Source: Siphonodentalium dalli
Taxonomy: Eukaryota > Mollusca > Scaphopoda > Gadilida > Siphonodentaliidae
DNA length: 64,000 bases
NCBI GenBank assembly: GCA_032622095.1
Contig: CP136069.1
Location: 31,810,342 to 31,874,341, forward strand
Direction of reading: 5' to 3'
A program made the position numbers and the translations under genes. Shown piece by piece: positions 45,543 through 56,629 of the stretch. Positions within the stretch are counted from its first letter, which is position 1. Every line of letters begins with the position of its first letter. The notes under the pieces were generated by a model that saw only the letters and a program-made list of their open reading frames with translations, searched no databases and was not told the origin of the DNA.

Positions 45543-47040
45543 CTTAATAAAAATCTACGATTCTCGACCGATCGGGACGAAACTTGGTACGTGCGTGTAG
45601 TTTGACCAGGCGGTGATCGTTGTCGTAATGGCGAGCCCGTGCGACGCCCGTGCAGCGCATGCGCAGACGAGATCTCGGAAACGGGTGGAGCTATCGACTT
45701 GAAATTTGCTATGTGAATGTATCTTGCACCGGGTACGAATTTTATCGGGTCGCCGAGTCCGTGCGGCACCAGCTTCGCGCATGCGCAGACGAGATCTCGG
45801 AAACGAGTGGAGCTATCGACTTGAAATTTGCTATGTGAATGTGTATCGGGTCGCCGAGCCCGTGCGACGCCAGCTTCGCGCATGCGCAGACCAGATCTCG
45901 GAAACGGGTGGAGCTATCGACTTGAAATTTGGTTTTTTGAATAGCCCGGACAACGTCGGGCTCATCGGCTAGTCTCATATATATTTTGAAGACCTTTGTC
46001 TGAATGTTTGTCTGTCTGTCTGTCCTTAATACAAATCTACGATTCTCGACCGATCGCGACGAAACTTGGTACGTGTGTGTAGTTTGACCAGGCGGTGGTC
46101 GTTGTCGTATTGGCGAGCCCGTGCGACGCCCGTGCAGCGCATGCGCAGACGAGATCTCGAAAACGGGTGGAGCTATCGACTTGAAATTTGCTATGTGAAT
46201 TTATCTTGCCCCCGGATACGAATTTTATCTGGTCGCCGAGCCCGTGCGACGCCAGCTTCGCGCATGCGCAGACCAGATATCGGAAACGGGTGGAGCTATC
46301 GACTTGGAAATTTGGTTTTTGAATAGCCCGGACAACGTCTGGCTCATCGGCTAGTCTCATATATATTTTGAAGACCTCTGTTTGTCTGTCTGTATGTCTG
46401 TCTGTCATTAATACAAATCTACAATTCTCGACCGATCGGGACGAAACTTGGTACGTGTGGGTAGTTTGACCAGGCGGTCGTCGATGTCGTATTGGCGAGC
46501 CCGTGCGGCGCCCGCTTCGCGCATGCGCAGACGAGATCTCGGACACGGGTGGAGCTATCGACTTGAAATTTGCTATGTGAATGTATCTTGCCCCGGATAC
46601 GAATTTTATCGGGTCGACGAGCCCGTGCGACGCCAGCTTCGCGCATGCGCAGACGAGATCTCGGAAACGGGTGGAGCTATCGAATTGAAATTTTGTATGT
46701 GAATGTATCTTGCCCCGGATACGAATTTTATCGGGTCGCCGAGCCCGTGCGACGCCAGCTTCGCGCATGCGCAGACGAGATCTAGGAAACGGGTGGAGTT
46801 ATCGATTTGAAATTTGCTATGTGAATGTATCTTGCCCCGGATACGAATTTTATCGGGTCGCCGAGCCCGTGCGACTCCAGCTTCGCGCATGCGCAGACGA
46901 GACCTAGGAAACGGGTGGAGCTATCGACTTGAAATTTGGTTTTTGAATAGCCCGACTTGAAATTTGGTTTTTGAATAGCCCGGACGTCGGCTCATCGGCT
47001 AGTCTATTATATATTTTGGAACTTCTGTCTGTCTGTGCGT
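45480..47040. repeat. Nested tandem repeat with (GTCT)n tracts, Helitron/HINE-like
   Basis: Three large units begin with CTCATATATATTTTGAAGAC plus a (GTCT)n microsatellite at about 45488, 45975 and 46355; a fourth start at about 47002 is truncated. Each unit contains CTCGACCGATCGGGACGAAA and then a series of roughly 120-bp subunits, each with GCGCATGCGCAGACGAGATC and CGGAAACGGGTGGAGCTATC. Units 1-3 have 3, 2 and 4 subunits. GTCT cores are known from Helentron-associated elements, but I see no definite Helitron ends. Many overlapping frames (for example 46037-46768) are repeat readings. Confidence 0.8.
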
Positions 47041-47204
47041 CATCATGATCATGATCATCATCACCAAACGGCATCAGTTTGCCTTTCCCGCACCATAGCA
47101 ATTCAGCAGGACTACCAGAATCGTGGCATATTAGCAGGACCACTTGACCAGTGGTGAGACTGCACACCACAGAGTTCTTGTGTTATTATTGTTAATAACT
47201 AACA

Positions 47205-47440
47205 ACTTGATTTTAGAGTTATCCATCTTACACCCGCAATTTGTCTGTTTGACCACGAGGCAGACTAAATTACTGGCCCAAATCTCGATAAATTAACTTC
47301 AAAAATCGATATCTGATCACTCTGAGTTTTGATGTGTGGGTTCCTCGACTCGAATCAAATATCGTTTACCCCCGAAGCCAAAGAAATAGTAATTTAGGGG
47401 TGCATAATCGGATTGAGTACCATTAAGCCAGGTCGTGTTC
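47205..47440. repeat. Dispersed repeat, inverted copy at 63775-64000
   Basis: GATTTTAGAGTT, ATCGATATCTGATCACTC, GGGTTCCTCGACTCGAATCA and ATCGGATTGAGTACC occur here and, reversed, at the end of the window. The terminal motif AATCGGATTGAGTACCTTTA is also present at 5500-5521. This is a multi-copy element with one definable end. Confidence 0.75.
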
Positions 47441-47712
47441 CCACACAGACCTTGACTTCAGTGGGTTCTTTGAAGAACCAAATTTAGGATATCGGTTTCT
47501 AATGTAACCAAAGCAGTATATTTTGGTTATGATACAATGACCCAGAACTCTTCTCATCACAGTTATTCATTTACCAGCAGACATGACATGAATATTCTCA
47601 AATATGACACATTGGGTATGGGTAGTTGCCTTTCTATAAATGAAAATGATCATCAAATTTCAAGAATAATTAAATCTCCTCTCAATATCTTCAGATATGA
47701 TATCACTGATAT

Positions 47713-47844
47713 ATGAACTGCACTTTTGAAATAAATGAACTGCACTTTTGAAATAAATGAACTGCACTTTTGAAATAATTGAACTGCACTTTTGAAATAA
47801 ATGAACTGCACTTTTGAAATAAACGAACTGCACTTTTGAAATAA
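47713..47844. repeat. 22-bp tandem repeat, 6 copies
   Basis: Unit ATGAACTGCACTTTTGAAAT plus AA, almost identical copies with one-base differences at the unit start. The frame on the minus strand is a repeat reading. Confidence 0.95.
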
Positions 47845-47917
47845 ATATATTTTTCAGAAGCTCTTCGAACATGAAAACATTGAAATTGTAATATATATCA
47901 TGCAATAAAAGTAAAGT

Positions 47918-48075
47918 ACCCAGAACTTATGTCATGAAACCTTTAAGTGTGAGTGAACTCTTCCATGAGAACATGAACCTATTCGACAGCACTAACCCGA
48001 AACAGGACAATTCCCATTTCAAGTGTGTTCACTGTGAATATATCAACGTTGTTGATATGGTATCATTGGACATAA
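47918..48075. repeat. Uninterrupted copy of the ancient host repeat (empty site)
   Basis: Matches 15640-15781 joined to 23347-23375, without the 7.5-kb palindrome. At the junction it reads GAATATATCAACG with a single TAT. Confidence 0.8.
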
Positions 48076-49394
48076 TAACAAAAATAGAAAAAACAAATCA
48101 TTGATAAAAAGGATAAAGACCAAGCCAGAGTGGATGTGCCTGTTACCATATACATACCATATTTATTTGATACACTGGCGTCATTCACGCATGAATACTG
48201 TCAGAGCGGCATGCATATACATACATGTATAACTGTTGACTTGAGACGATGGGACACATGTATGGACTACAAACAAAAGTTTGAATTTGATAAATATAGC
48301 GTATGGACAAAGCCTGGTATGTTTTAATCATAATTTGAAGTCGTAATTGTGTTTTATTCGAATAGTGATGTTTGGAATAAAGCGTGGCAACAAATAAACT
48401 GACATCGACTCCATTGCTGACAAGAAAACCAATGTCAGAAATGGTAACGCGCTCAAGATCATATATTATATACCCATGTTTGTAATTATAGAATACTAGC
48501 AGGGTTACCCGGCGTTGCCCAGGTTAAAGTGATGTGAAACCCTCTGTGGATATTTGGTGGGAATAGAGAATACTCTTGCTCTCAAAGTGTTACACGTATT
48601 CTCATGAATTGTATATCCAAATGGCATCACACAACATGATTCTTGCACATGGAATATAAGTAGTGGCTCACCTTGTCAGGTCGGATCGATTATCATTTTG
48701 TTTATCGCGTTTAATCCGTCCCACCGATAAAGAAGTATTTATTTATTTACAACTGCGAATACTTCAGACGTTATAGCATGAAACATGAACACCATAAAAA
48801 CATTAGTTCGAAAAAATGAAAGACGACAATTGTGTTTTACATAGAGATGTATCAATCAACCAATCATGCAATCAATCAATCAATCTAGTTTATCATATCT
48901 TCATGAAGATACAGATGTTTTAAAGATATGTCCAGGTGTTCCTCTGTTCTGGTGCTATATACTGGCTAATCATTTTCAGTTTAAAAGAAATGATGTTATG
49001 CAAGTATAGCAGCTACATGTGCCCGACACGATATTTTGAGTTGGTTATGTTAGGCGATGAGTCTGTTCTAAAAAATGAAAGAAATCCTCTGTATCGGGAA
49101 GATATACCCTTGTCAGATGTCACTATTGGAGGATCCTGAAAAGTCATGTGCTACGGATTGCGTTTTCCTTTATCTCAGAAGTAACCATATTTGACTGCAC
49201 ACTGTGACCACTATTTTTGAACAGGCCTGCTCTACATTTCCATATCTCTTGGCAATTGTAACTTTTTGTGTGGAAACTATATTGAATGGGGCAGACTCAA
49301 TCGTGTTATAATATATACATGAGCCATTCTAATATGCAATCCTCTGACGATTCAAGGTCCCTCAGTTTGAATGAATATATGTATCTCTTAAATA
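48076..49394. other. Non-coding stretch
   Basis: No gene is recognised. GGTTACCCGGCGTTGCCCAG at about 48503 is a GC-rich block that looks like a transposon end. An (AATC)n tract with LINE-tail character lies at 48849-48887 (CAATCAATCAATCAATC then TAGTTTATCAT). The frames at 48130-48327 and 48936-49139 have no recognisable feature. Confidence 0.4.
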
Positions 49395-49780
49395 GATTGA
49401 TATAAATATACTTTTAATGCTTTCTTCTATGTATCTGTGTTGCTAGATCATTATAGGAATGCCCTGGTTTCCATCCCCATATAAATATGACAGTTGAGAA
49501 GATATAATTGTTGAAGTGACTTAATTCGGTCATCATTTGTCGAGATTTTGAAATTGGAATGCCAAAAACTCTGCAGAACGACATGGAGATGGCATGGGAG
49601 ATGACTATATATAACTTTGTTGGATATCGGCGAATTGAAATTTTTTATAAATGCTAGTGAATCTCCTCTCGCCATCCATGACCCAAACGACCCCAAATGT
49701 GATTTAATTCATCATATCATTAGAGAAGAACGTGCATGAATTTGGTAGAATCAGTGCTAAATATATTTGTATCAACTTTG
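49395..49780 (+). repeat. Direct duplication, copy 1
   Basis: From ATTGATATAAATATACTTTT to ATATATTTGTATCAA this 386-bp block is repeated in the same orientation at 52635-53026 with about 5% differences. Non-coding. Confidence 0.85.
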
Positions 49781-51845
49781 GTGCAACTCCCCTCGTGCAC
49801 GACTTGAACCGCGCCACTTTTGTCATATTTAAACCACGTTTATTAGACGCATGCATGCATTATATAATGGAGATGATTATATATAAGTTTGGTGGTAATC
49901 GGCAACTAAACAAATTATTATCATAGTTATTACCCCCCCCATCTCTCACCCAAACGGCACAAATTTCGCGTCTTTAAATCACACGTTTATATTCCTCGTA
50001 TCACGGAGAAAAATAACATATCAATTTGGTCGAAATCTGCGCTAAAATAGCCCCTCCCCTGACACCAACAACGTCACTTTAGAAAATTTTAACCCGCACC
50101 ATTATCTTACTCGTAAAAAGTTACCCCTGTTAGACCGCCTTGGTGCCATCTCGATTGTACACTTATAGTTATATATAGAACACAGACAGATATTCGCAAA
50201 TATTTGATTCATTGTATCATTTGAGAAGAACGTGTATGAGTTTGATGGTAATTGGCACTAAATATATTTTTATAAGTTTTTGGTGACCCTCACGTCCAGG
50301 GACGTGGCTAGAGGGTCTCCATTCGGGGGTGTCCAACTGCACCCCCCTTGAATCAGAATCAGACCAAACACAAGTTTTGCATAATTCCATTTTGCACCCC
50401 CCCCTTGCTCAGACCTAATATCCTATATATTCATATTCTATTCTATATTCCCGGTATGAAAACATTCATACCAAAATATTTTAACCTGAAAAATTGCATA
50501 AATCCTAACATCTAATGGGCTAACTTCAGACAAATGCACACGGCTACGGACAAGAGACCAGGACAAACAGGCTGACTATGGTTGTTCGGCTCTGTGTGAG
50601 AAAATCACAAATCCTAGCATCTAGACTTGCTATAGTGTTGGAAATTTCAAACCTCATGCTCCCCCTCAGGTTGGAAAATTCTCCAACCGGTAACCATTTC
50701 AGTCCACAAGTTGGACCAAATGTAGTAAAATTGTTGATTATGTTTTTAAAATAATTAGCCGTTTTGCATTGGCCACGGGGAGGGACAATGACACACCATG
50801 GTTCGGCCCGGTGTGGGAATTTGTTTTTGAAATTTGAACAAAAAATGGCAAAATCCTAGCATCTAGACTAGTCTCAAGCCTTCCTAGAGTTGGAAATTTC
50901 AAACCTGACACACCCACTTAGGTTGGAAACTTTCCAACTGATGACAATTCCAATGGCAATGTTAACCAAATGTATGACAAAGTTGTTTTCTTAAATGAAC
51001 TAGCAGGTTTTGACAGACCACGGGGGAGGGACAGGAGCAAAAGCTTTCCAAGTGTTGGAAATTTCCAACCTGTCACCCCCATAAGATTGGAAAATTTCCA
51101 ACTGATGACCATTTCAGTCCAAAATTTTGACCAAAAATAGGAAAATGTGCAAATATTGGTCCAAAAACAATTAATCCCCCCCCCATAAATTGTTTGAAAA
51201 TCAAACTGCAAGAACATTTTAACCTATTGTTGGTGTGAAATTTCCAACTAATGTTTATTGCAGGTATGAAATTTCCAACTGTTGAAAATTTTGACCAAAG
51301 TTTGACCATGGTTCGGCCCGGTATGCGAAAATTTTGAAATCTGAACAAGAAAATCGCAAAATCCTAGCATCTTATAGACTAGCCTCAAGCCTTCCTAGAG
51401 TTGAAAATTTCAAACTTGACTTAGGTTGGAAAATTTCCAACTGATGACAATTCCAATGACAATGTTGACCAAATGTATGACAATATTGCTTTAAAAAAAA
51501 ATTAACTAGCAGTTTTTGACTGGCCATGGGGGAGGGACCAGGACACAAGCTTTCCAAGTGTAGGAAATTTCCAACCTGTCACCCCCCCCCTAAGGTTGGA
51601 AATTTCCAACCTTAGGAATATGCAAATATGGAAATATGGAAATTTCCAACCTTAGGAATATGCAAATATTGGTCCAAAAACAATTAATTCCCCCAATAAA
51701 TTGTTTGAAATTCAAACTACAAGAACATTTTCAACCTATCGTTGGTGTGAAATTTCCAACTGTTGAAAATTTTGACCAAAGTTGGGGGGGGGGGGGGTGA
51801 GACCCCCAAACCTCCCCTGTCGCCACGTCTCTGCACCCCACCCCA
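49781..51845. repeat. Diverged repeat field with TTGGAAATTTCCAAC motifs
   Basis: 49781-50290 contains diverged units of the type also found at 51840-52200 (CATCTCTCACC, CACACGnTTATATTCCT, TTTGGTnGnAATCnGCnCTAAA). 50291-51840 shares its start with 7220 and holds about 20 copies of near-palindromic GTTGGAAATTTCCAAC variants, along with ACCATGGTTCGGCCCGG at 50797 and 51305 (period about 500 bp). Non-coding; poly-C/G runs are frequent. Confidence 0.7.
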
Positions 51846-52487
51846 TCTCTCACCAAAGCAGCACCAATATGACGTCTTTAAAATCACACGATTAGATTCC
51901 TCATATCATGGACAAGAATGTGTATCAATTTGGTGGAAATTGGCGCTAAAAATATTGTGTACAATTTTGGTGCCCCTCTCCATTTCAGTGCACCCCTGAC
52001 TCGAATGACGCCACTTTTGACATCTTTAAGCTACGCCATTAGACACCTCATACCATTGGGATGAATTTAAATAAGTTTCGTGGCAAACGGCGACTAAACC
52101 AATTCTTATCATTTTTAGTACCCACCCACCGCCCCCCACAATCTCTCATCCCAACGACACCAATTTGGCGTCTTCAAATCACACAATAGGATTCCTTGTA
52201 TCATGGAACGCGCCGGGTACTATTTCATCCCATAACTTAATCGATAATCACTGAAGCGAACCCTATCAAATATCGATCATTACACGCAATCGATGTTCCC
52301 ACAATGAGAATACCAACGTCACGTGATTACATTCAAGCTGTTCGGGGGAACCACAGTCTGAAATATGGGTCAGTATTATGTTGTGTCTGTGTCTGGGAGC
52401 TAAAGAGTGCATACGTTAGACTTCAAGTTGCACCGCAGTGAGTACATTTATCATAATATAAAGGTACATTTTATGCAGCAAGTATTA
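51846..52487. other. Diverged repeats without gene
   Basis: Two further units of the CATCTCTCACC / TTTGGTGGAAATTGGCG type run to about 52210. The remainder is unrecognised. Confidence 0.45.
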
Positions 52488-52634
52488 TATACACTCAGTG
52501 TTAATCATTCTAAATTCTAAATTCGTGACCAATTTCGTAAGCGTGCTGGAACATAATATCAACGACCATTCGGTGAGTACACACAGGGACGCGAACGCCG
52601 TGCGTGCATGGTGGAGGGGGATAATGGATGGGAA
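52488..52634. repeat. Ancient host repeat, second locus, left segment
   Basis: AGTATTATATACACTCAGTG through CACACAGGGACGCGAACGCC matches 23360-23485. Interrupted by the duplicated block that follows and resumed at 53027. Confidence 0.7.
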
Positions 52635-53026
52635 ATAAATATATTGATATAAATATACTTTCAATGCTTTCTTCTATGTATCTGTGTTGTTAGATCATTA
52701 TAGGAATGCCCTGATTTCCATCCCCATATAAATATGACAGTTGAGAAGATATAATTGTTCAAGTGACTTAATTCGGTCACCATTTGTCGAGATTTTGAAA
52801 TTGGAATGCCAAAAACTCTTTAGAACGACATGGAGATGGCCTGGGAGATGACTGAATATAACTTTGTTGGATATCGGCGAATTGAACAATCTTATAAATG
52901 CTAGTGAACCTTCTCTCGCCATCCATGACCCAATCGACCCAAAATGTGATTTAATTCATCATATCATTTGAGAAGAACGTGCATGAATTTGGTAGAATCA
53001 GTGCTAAATATATTTGTATCAATATC
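52635..53026 (+). repeat. Direct duplication, copy 2
   Basis: About 95% identical to 49395-49780, same orientation, 3.24 kb apart. It interrupts the host repeat (52488-52634 / 53027-53190), which suggests it is a mobile element in its own right rather than a segmental duplication. Confidence 0.8.
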
Positions 53027-53190
53027 ACGATGGGAAATAATCCGACTCGCCAATTTGCACCCTTGTGCATTACGGGTGTAGAGGTAGACACCACAAAGAC
53101 CATCAATGATCAGCATATATATGATGGGCCTCCTATTGGGATTAGTGGGGCGTACTTACCTGTGGCATGTACCTGTGGGTCCAAGTAAAA
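53027..53190. repeat. Ancient host repeat, second locus, right segment (empty for the LINE pair)
   Basis: GATGGGAAATAATCCGACTC, TTGTGCATTACGGGTGTAGA and GTACTTACCTGTGGCATG join what at 23.5 and 31.0 kb is separated by LINE A and LINE B. The plus-strand frame at 52979-53188 crosses it but has no recognisable product. Confidence 0.75.
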
Positions 53191-53504
53191 CCTGATTTGT
53201 GTCGATCGAGTATGTTATGAATACTAACGAACCAAAGCCGGACGCTTTGGATCGTAAAAAGACTATATCTGATTTTGTGACGTCAACAATTATTATCTAA
53301 TACGACACTGTTGTTTTGAATTTTTGCGAGCACTTTTGTCGCACAGTATAGATTGGTGGGCTTAAAGCATAAGATCGTAATCTGAAATAAACGTGTGTCT
53401 CTTTCAATGGCCGTCGTTCCAAAATGTGGGCAGTTACTATCGAAATGATGCACAGTGAAGTTCATTCGTAGATGCGGTTTACATTTTATTGAAAACATAA
53501 TTAT
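53191..53504. other. Non-coding left flank of the Polinton-like element
   Basis: No gene recognised. The last bases are the TATACA target sequence. Confidence 0.4.
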
Positions 53505-53510
53505 TATACA

Positions 53511-54943
53511 AGTAGTACGTGGGTCTCGTTCGCTCCACATCTAAAAAAAATTTTGGCGGTAAAATTGTTTGTACTAAAATATTCAAAAAAAGATTTTCAA
53601 AACCTAATTTTTTTTTTTCAAAAATTTTCAAATTTATGAAACTTTGAGTTTTCGGTCTCTTACTGAAAATAATCTCGGCCGACTATTAAATGTCGAATGT
53701 TTTTTAATTATTTGCGTGTAATATCTTTTGTTATTGGCCAACTATTTTTGTTCAAACAAATTTTAAATATTTTTCATGAAACTCTGTTAATTTTATTAAT
53801 CGATGTTTAGAAATAGCTTTATACCAATTATATGTGTATGGACTGGTCCGAGTCGCTGTAATTTTGGACATTGACACTATAGGTATGAATGCATACATTC
53901 CAGTGTTTATCATCAGACGCGATGTTTAGAAATAGCTTTATACCAATTATATGTGTATGGACTGGTCCGAGTCGCTGTAATTTTGGACATTGACACTATA
54001 GGTATGAATGCATACATTCCAGTGTTTATCATCAGACGCAGTCTCGTCTATTACATCATATAATTGTCTCCACAATACCTGAAATAATTTGACGCCATTA
54101 CTCTTACATAAATAATAAAGAGCGTTTATTCTTTACTTCTCTATCCCGATGAAGTTATTGAGTATATGACACACGTGCATTATCGCGAATTATTGCAAGA
54201 ATTATTGAGATGTTGTACTATTTTGAAAGCAGTAACGCTCAGACGAAGAGCGTGATGCGAAATTACTACCCCGAATGAACTGACATATTCTATGGAACAA
54301 ATTTTCAATTATGTACACACACATAATCACACGCGTCAATAGGGTAACACTGTATAGGTCGAAAAAGAGTGACACCTTGGATAAATTGACCAAATGACTG
54401 CTATTATATCTGTTGACAGCTATGTGTGGTCCGACTCGTTCAATTAAGTTATCGATAGCTTGTCTGAACATCATTACTTGTTTAACGGGTTATGATCACG
54501 TAAGGTTGATAAGCTGTGTCATTGTTAGCATTAACGCGATAATTAGTTATCAAAAATAAGCATACATAATACGTACATGTGATAAGACACTCAATAATAG
54601 AAGTTACCTTTGTGTTGTTGTTATAACAACCTTACGTAATAACCACTTATCGACCAATTCATACTTACGCTCATATATAATCTTATATAATGTTGCCTCA
54701 TCTGTGCTAACTATTTTCGGGAGTTATGGTATACAAATATCTATGACGAAGCTTCCTTTTATACATGTACAGACACGCTATAAATTAAGCTATCGATAAA
54801 CAATACATATCGCATCTGAATGAATTTCTGGAATGTAGGTTAGCCATGCGTTCACAGACACTGGAATAAAATAGTCACTGTCTATAGAGAAGTATGACCT
54901 TGTACGTAAATAATAAAGCGCGTGATCGAGTCTATTCATTCTC
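53511..54943 (+). repeat. Left terminal inverted repeat of the Polinton-like element
   Basis: Mirrors 57610-59070 with only small indels and substitutions. Contains an internal 119-bp tandem duplication (53801-54038). The frame at 54202-54474 is duplicated, inverted, at 58079-58351 because it lies in the repeat; it has no recognisable domain and is probably not a gene. Confidence 0.9.
53801..54038. repeat. 119-bp tandem duplication within the left terminal repeat
   Basis: The unit from CGATGTTTAGAAATAGCTTT to CATCAGACG occurs twice, without visible differences. The right terminal repeat has the same duplication (about 58514-58752). Confidence 0.95.
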
Positions 54944-55786
54944 AATAATAGAGGGTCATTTAGTCAAAACAGTATGATGTCCTTTATCCCCCACACATTG
55001 GAGCCACACATTACTTGATGTTCACTTATACAGTTGTATGTCAATTATCAGTGGAGTGTCAGTGTACTTCATTGTCAATTAAATCACTCTGGGTTATTTG
55101 ACTATAAACTATAAACATGTTACACCACAGCCGAGGGTTATTGTAATTTAATGAAAATGTCACACCGAGGTACGCCATCTTGATTGCTTTCAAAAATAGT
55201 GCAACTTACCTGTTGGTAATACCCGAATGAAGAGCGTTTAACTGATACGAAATTACTACACGAATGAACTGAGTCTTGACATTTATATTTCACATCGCTC
55301 TTAAATGTTCCAACACATACATACATAGACATAGTGTTATACAGTCTTATATGTACACACGCTACGACACCATTAAAGGTGGACAATACACTCACGATGT
55401 GACAACATATACAGACATAGGCATAGTGTTATACAGTCTTCTATGTACCAACGCTATGACATAATTAAAGGGGGATAATGCACGCACGGTGTGGAATGTT
55501 AAAGTGACACGAAACAAGGGACGTGATGCAATATTGGTGTTTGAATATTAAAGGAACACAATGCGCTCTAAAGGGACACACGGCACTCATTTTGAATGAT
55601 TGTTAAAGAAACACAATACACACGCAGTGGGTGAAAGTTAAAAAGACACAGAACAATATTTAAACTTCAAATTTTAGGGCTCTTAATGTACCATTTATGT
55701 ATCGTTTCTCGCTCTACAATCGCCCCTCCCCACTTATAGATATATAACGAAGACGAGAATATCATGTTGATGAAGTTTATTGAAAT
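54944..55786. other. Internal non-coding part of the Polinton-like element
   Basis: Between the left repeat and the genes. A roughly 110-bp tandem duplication spans about 55315-55490 (GACATAGTGTTATACAGTCT occurs twice). Further on, TTAAAG followed by GACACA-type motifs recurs about every 60 bp up to 55650. No gene is visible. Confidence 0.6.
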
Positions 55787-56596
55787 TTAATCGTCCGAAT
55801 TGTCATCACTTTCGTCAGAAATGTCATTTGTTTCGTCCATGAATTTTTCTAGCATCGGTTTGTACTTTAATATTGACATTTTCACTGCATCACATTCTCC
55901 ATAACCATTATTCAAATATTTGTCGACTTTATCCATGACTCTGTTGTGCAGAGTCCCATTGCGCAGCTGTAGATACGCAAATATTGTCATAGCATAACCA
56001 GTCATAAATTGCTTCATATCTTTACTTTTAAGGTCCTTGTCAGCTTGTACTCTTGCTTCTGTTTCTTTCGAGCCATTTTCCTTATACGTGTCCACTATAT
56101 CACTCCATTCCTCATGTGTTTTATCTCTACTCTCATCACACAAACTTTTGAAGTATTCATCTTCATTAAATTAAATTTTCTTATTCTGACTATCATCCGT
56201 GTCCTCAGTTAATTTTCGTTTTAACTTATTTTCTTGACACCAGTTTTTTACGTGTCTCTGAACATCATAATGATCTTCGAACAAAAGCCCGCAGTCATTA
56301 CAAGGGTACGACATGTCTTCTCGAATGTCTATGTTTTGACGGTTCTTCTTATTAATTTCATCGAGCTCACCAGGTGGCCTTATGTCGTTAGTATAGTCAT
56401 TATGTTGACCCTGGGGCACAATATAATTATATGCTATGCCCTTCTGTTGACCAGTGAGTTCTCTGTCATCGTATTTCATCGCATTCTGTTGACCCTGGGT
56501 CTCAGTGTCTTTTGTATGTTTTTTCATCCCATTCTGTTCATCTGGGTGTTCTCTGTCTTTTTGGAGATTATATTTCATGCCATTCCATTCACCCAT
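55787..56596 (-). pseudogene. C2H2 zinc-finger protein gene split by an in-frame stop
   Basis: Two frames, 56171-56596 (141 residues) and 55787-56143 (118 residues), are in the same phase and separated only by one TAA at 56171-56173 and nine sense codons. The upstream part has glutamine-rich repeats and then a zinc finger (YPCNDCGLLFEDHYDVQRHV, about residues 97-116, with CX2C and a His/Cys second pair), followed by a basic KLKRKL patch. The downstream part is charged and predicted helical, with an acidic end. From general knowledge, a C2H2 protein of this kind often accompanies the ATPase of such elements; I infer one ancestral gene, now broken. Function is unknown. Confidence 0.6.
56408..56470. 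repeat. 63-bp direct repeat within the element, copy 1
   Basis: CTGGGGCACAATATAATTAT followed by ATGCTATGCCCTT and GTTGACCAG recurs at 57544-57607 with three differences. Both copies lie just upstream of, or within the N-terminal part of, a zinc-finger frame. Confidence 0.9.
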
Positions 56597-56629
56597 ATGT
56601 TGGTTCGTGTCCTCTTTTAGTACATTCTG

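Noticed and set aside
46037-46768. 243-residue minus-strand frame with repeated FKSIAPPVSEISSAHA-type blocks
   Set aside because: It is a translation of the nested tandem repeat; similar frames exist on the other strand and are interrupted at unit boundaries.
49395-53026. An LTR retrotransposon bounded by the 386-bp direct repeats
   Set aside because: No primer-binding site, polypurine tract, TG...CA ends or retroviral genes lie between them.
54202-54474. 90-residue frame in the terminal repeat, duplicated at 58079-58351
   Set aside because: Duplication is explained by the inverted repeat itself; there is no recognisable motif or codon evidence of selection.
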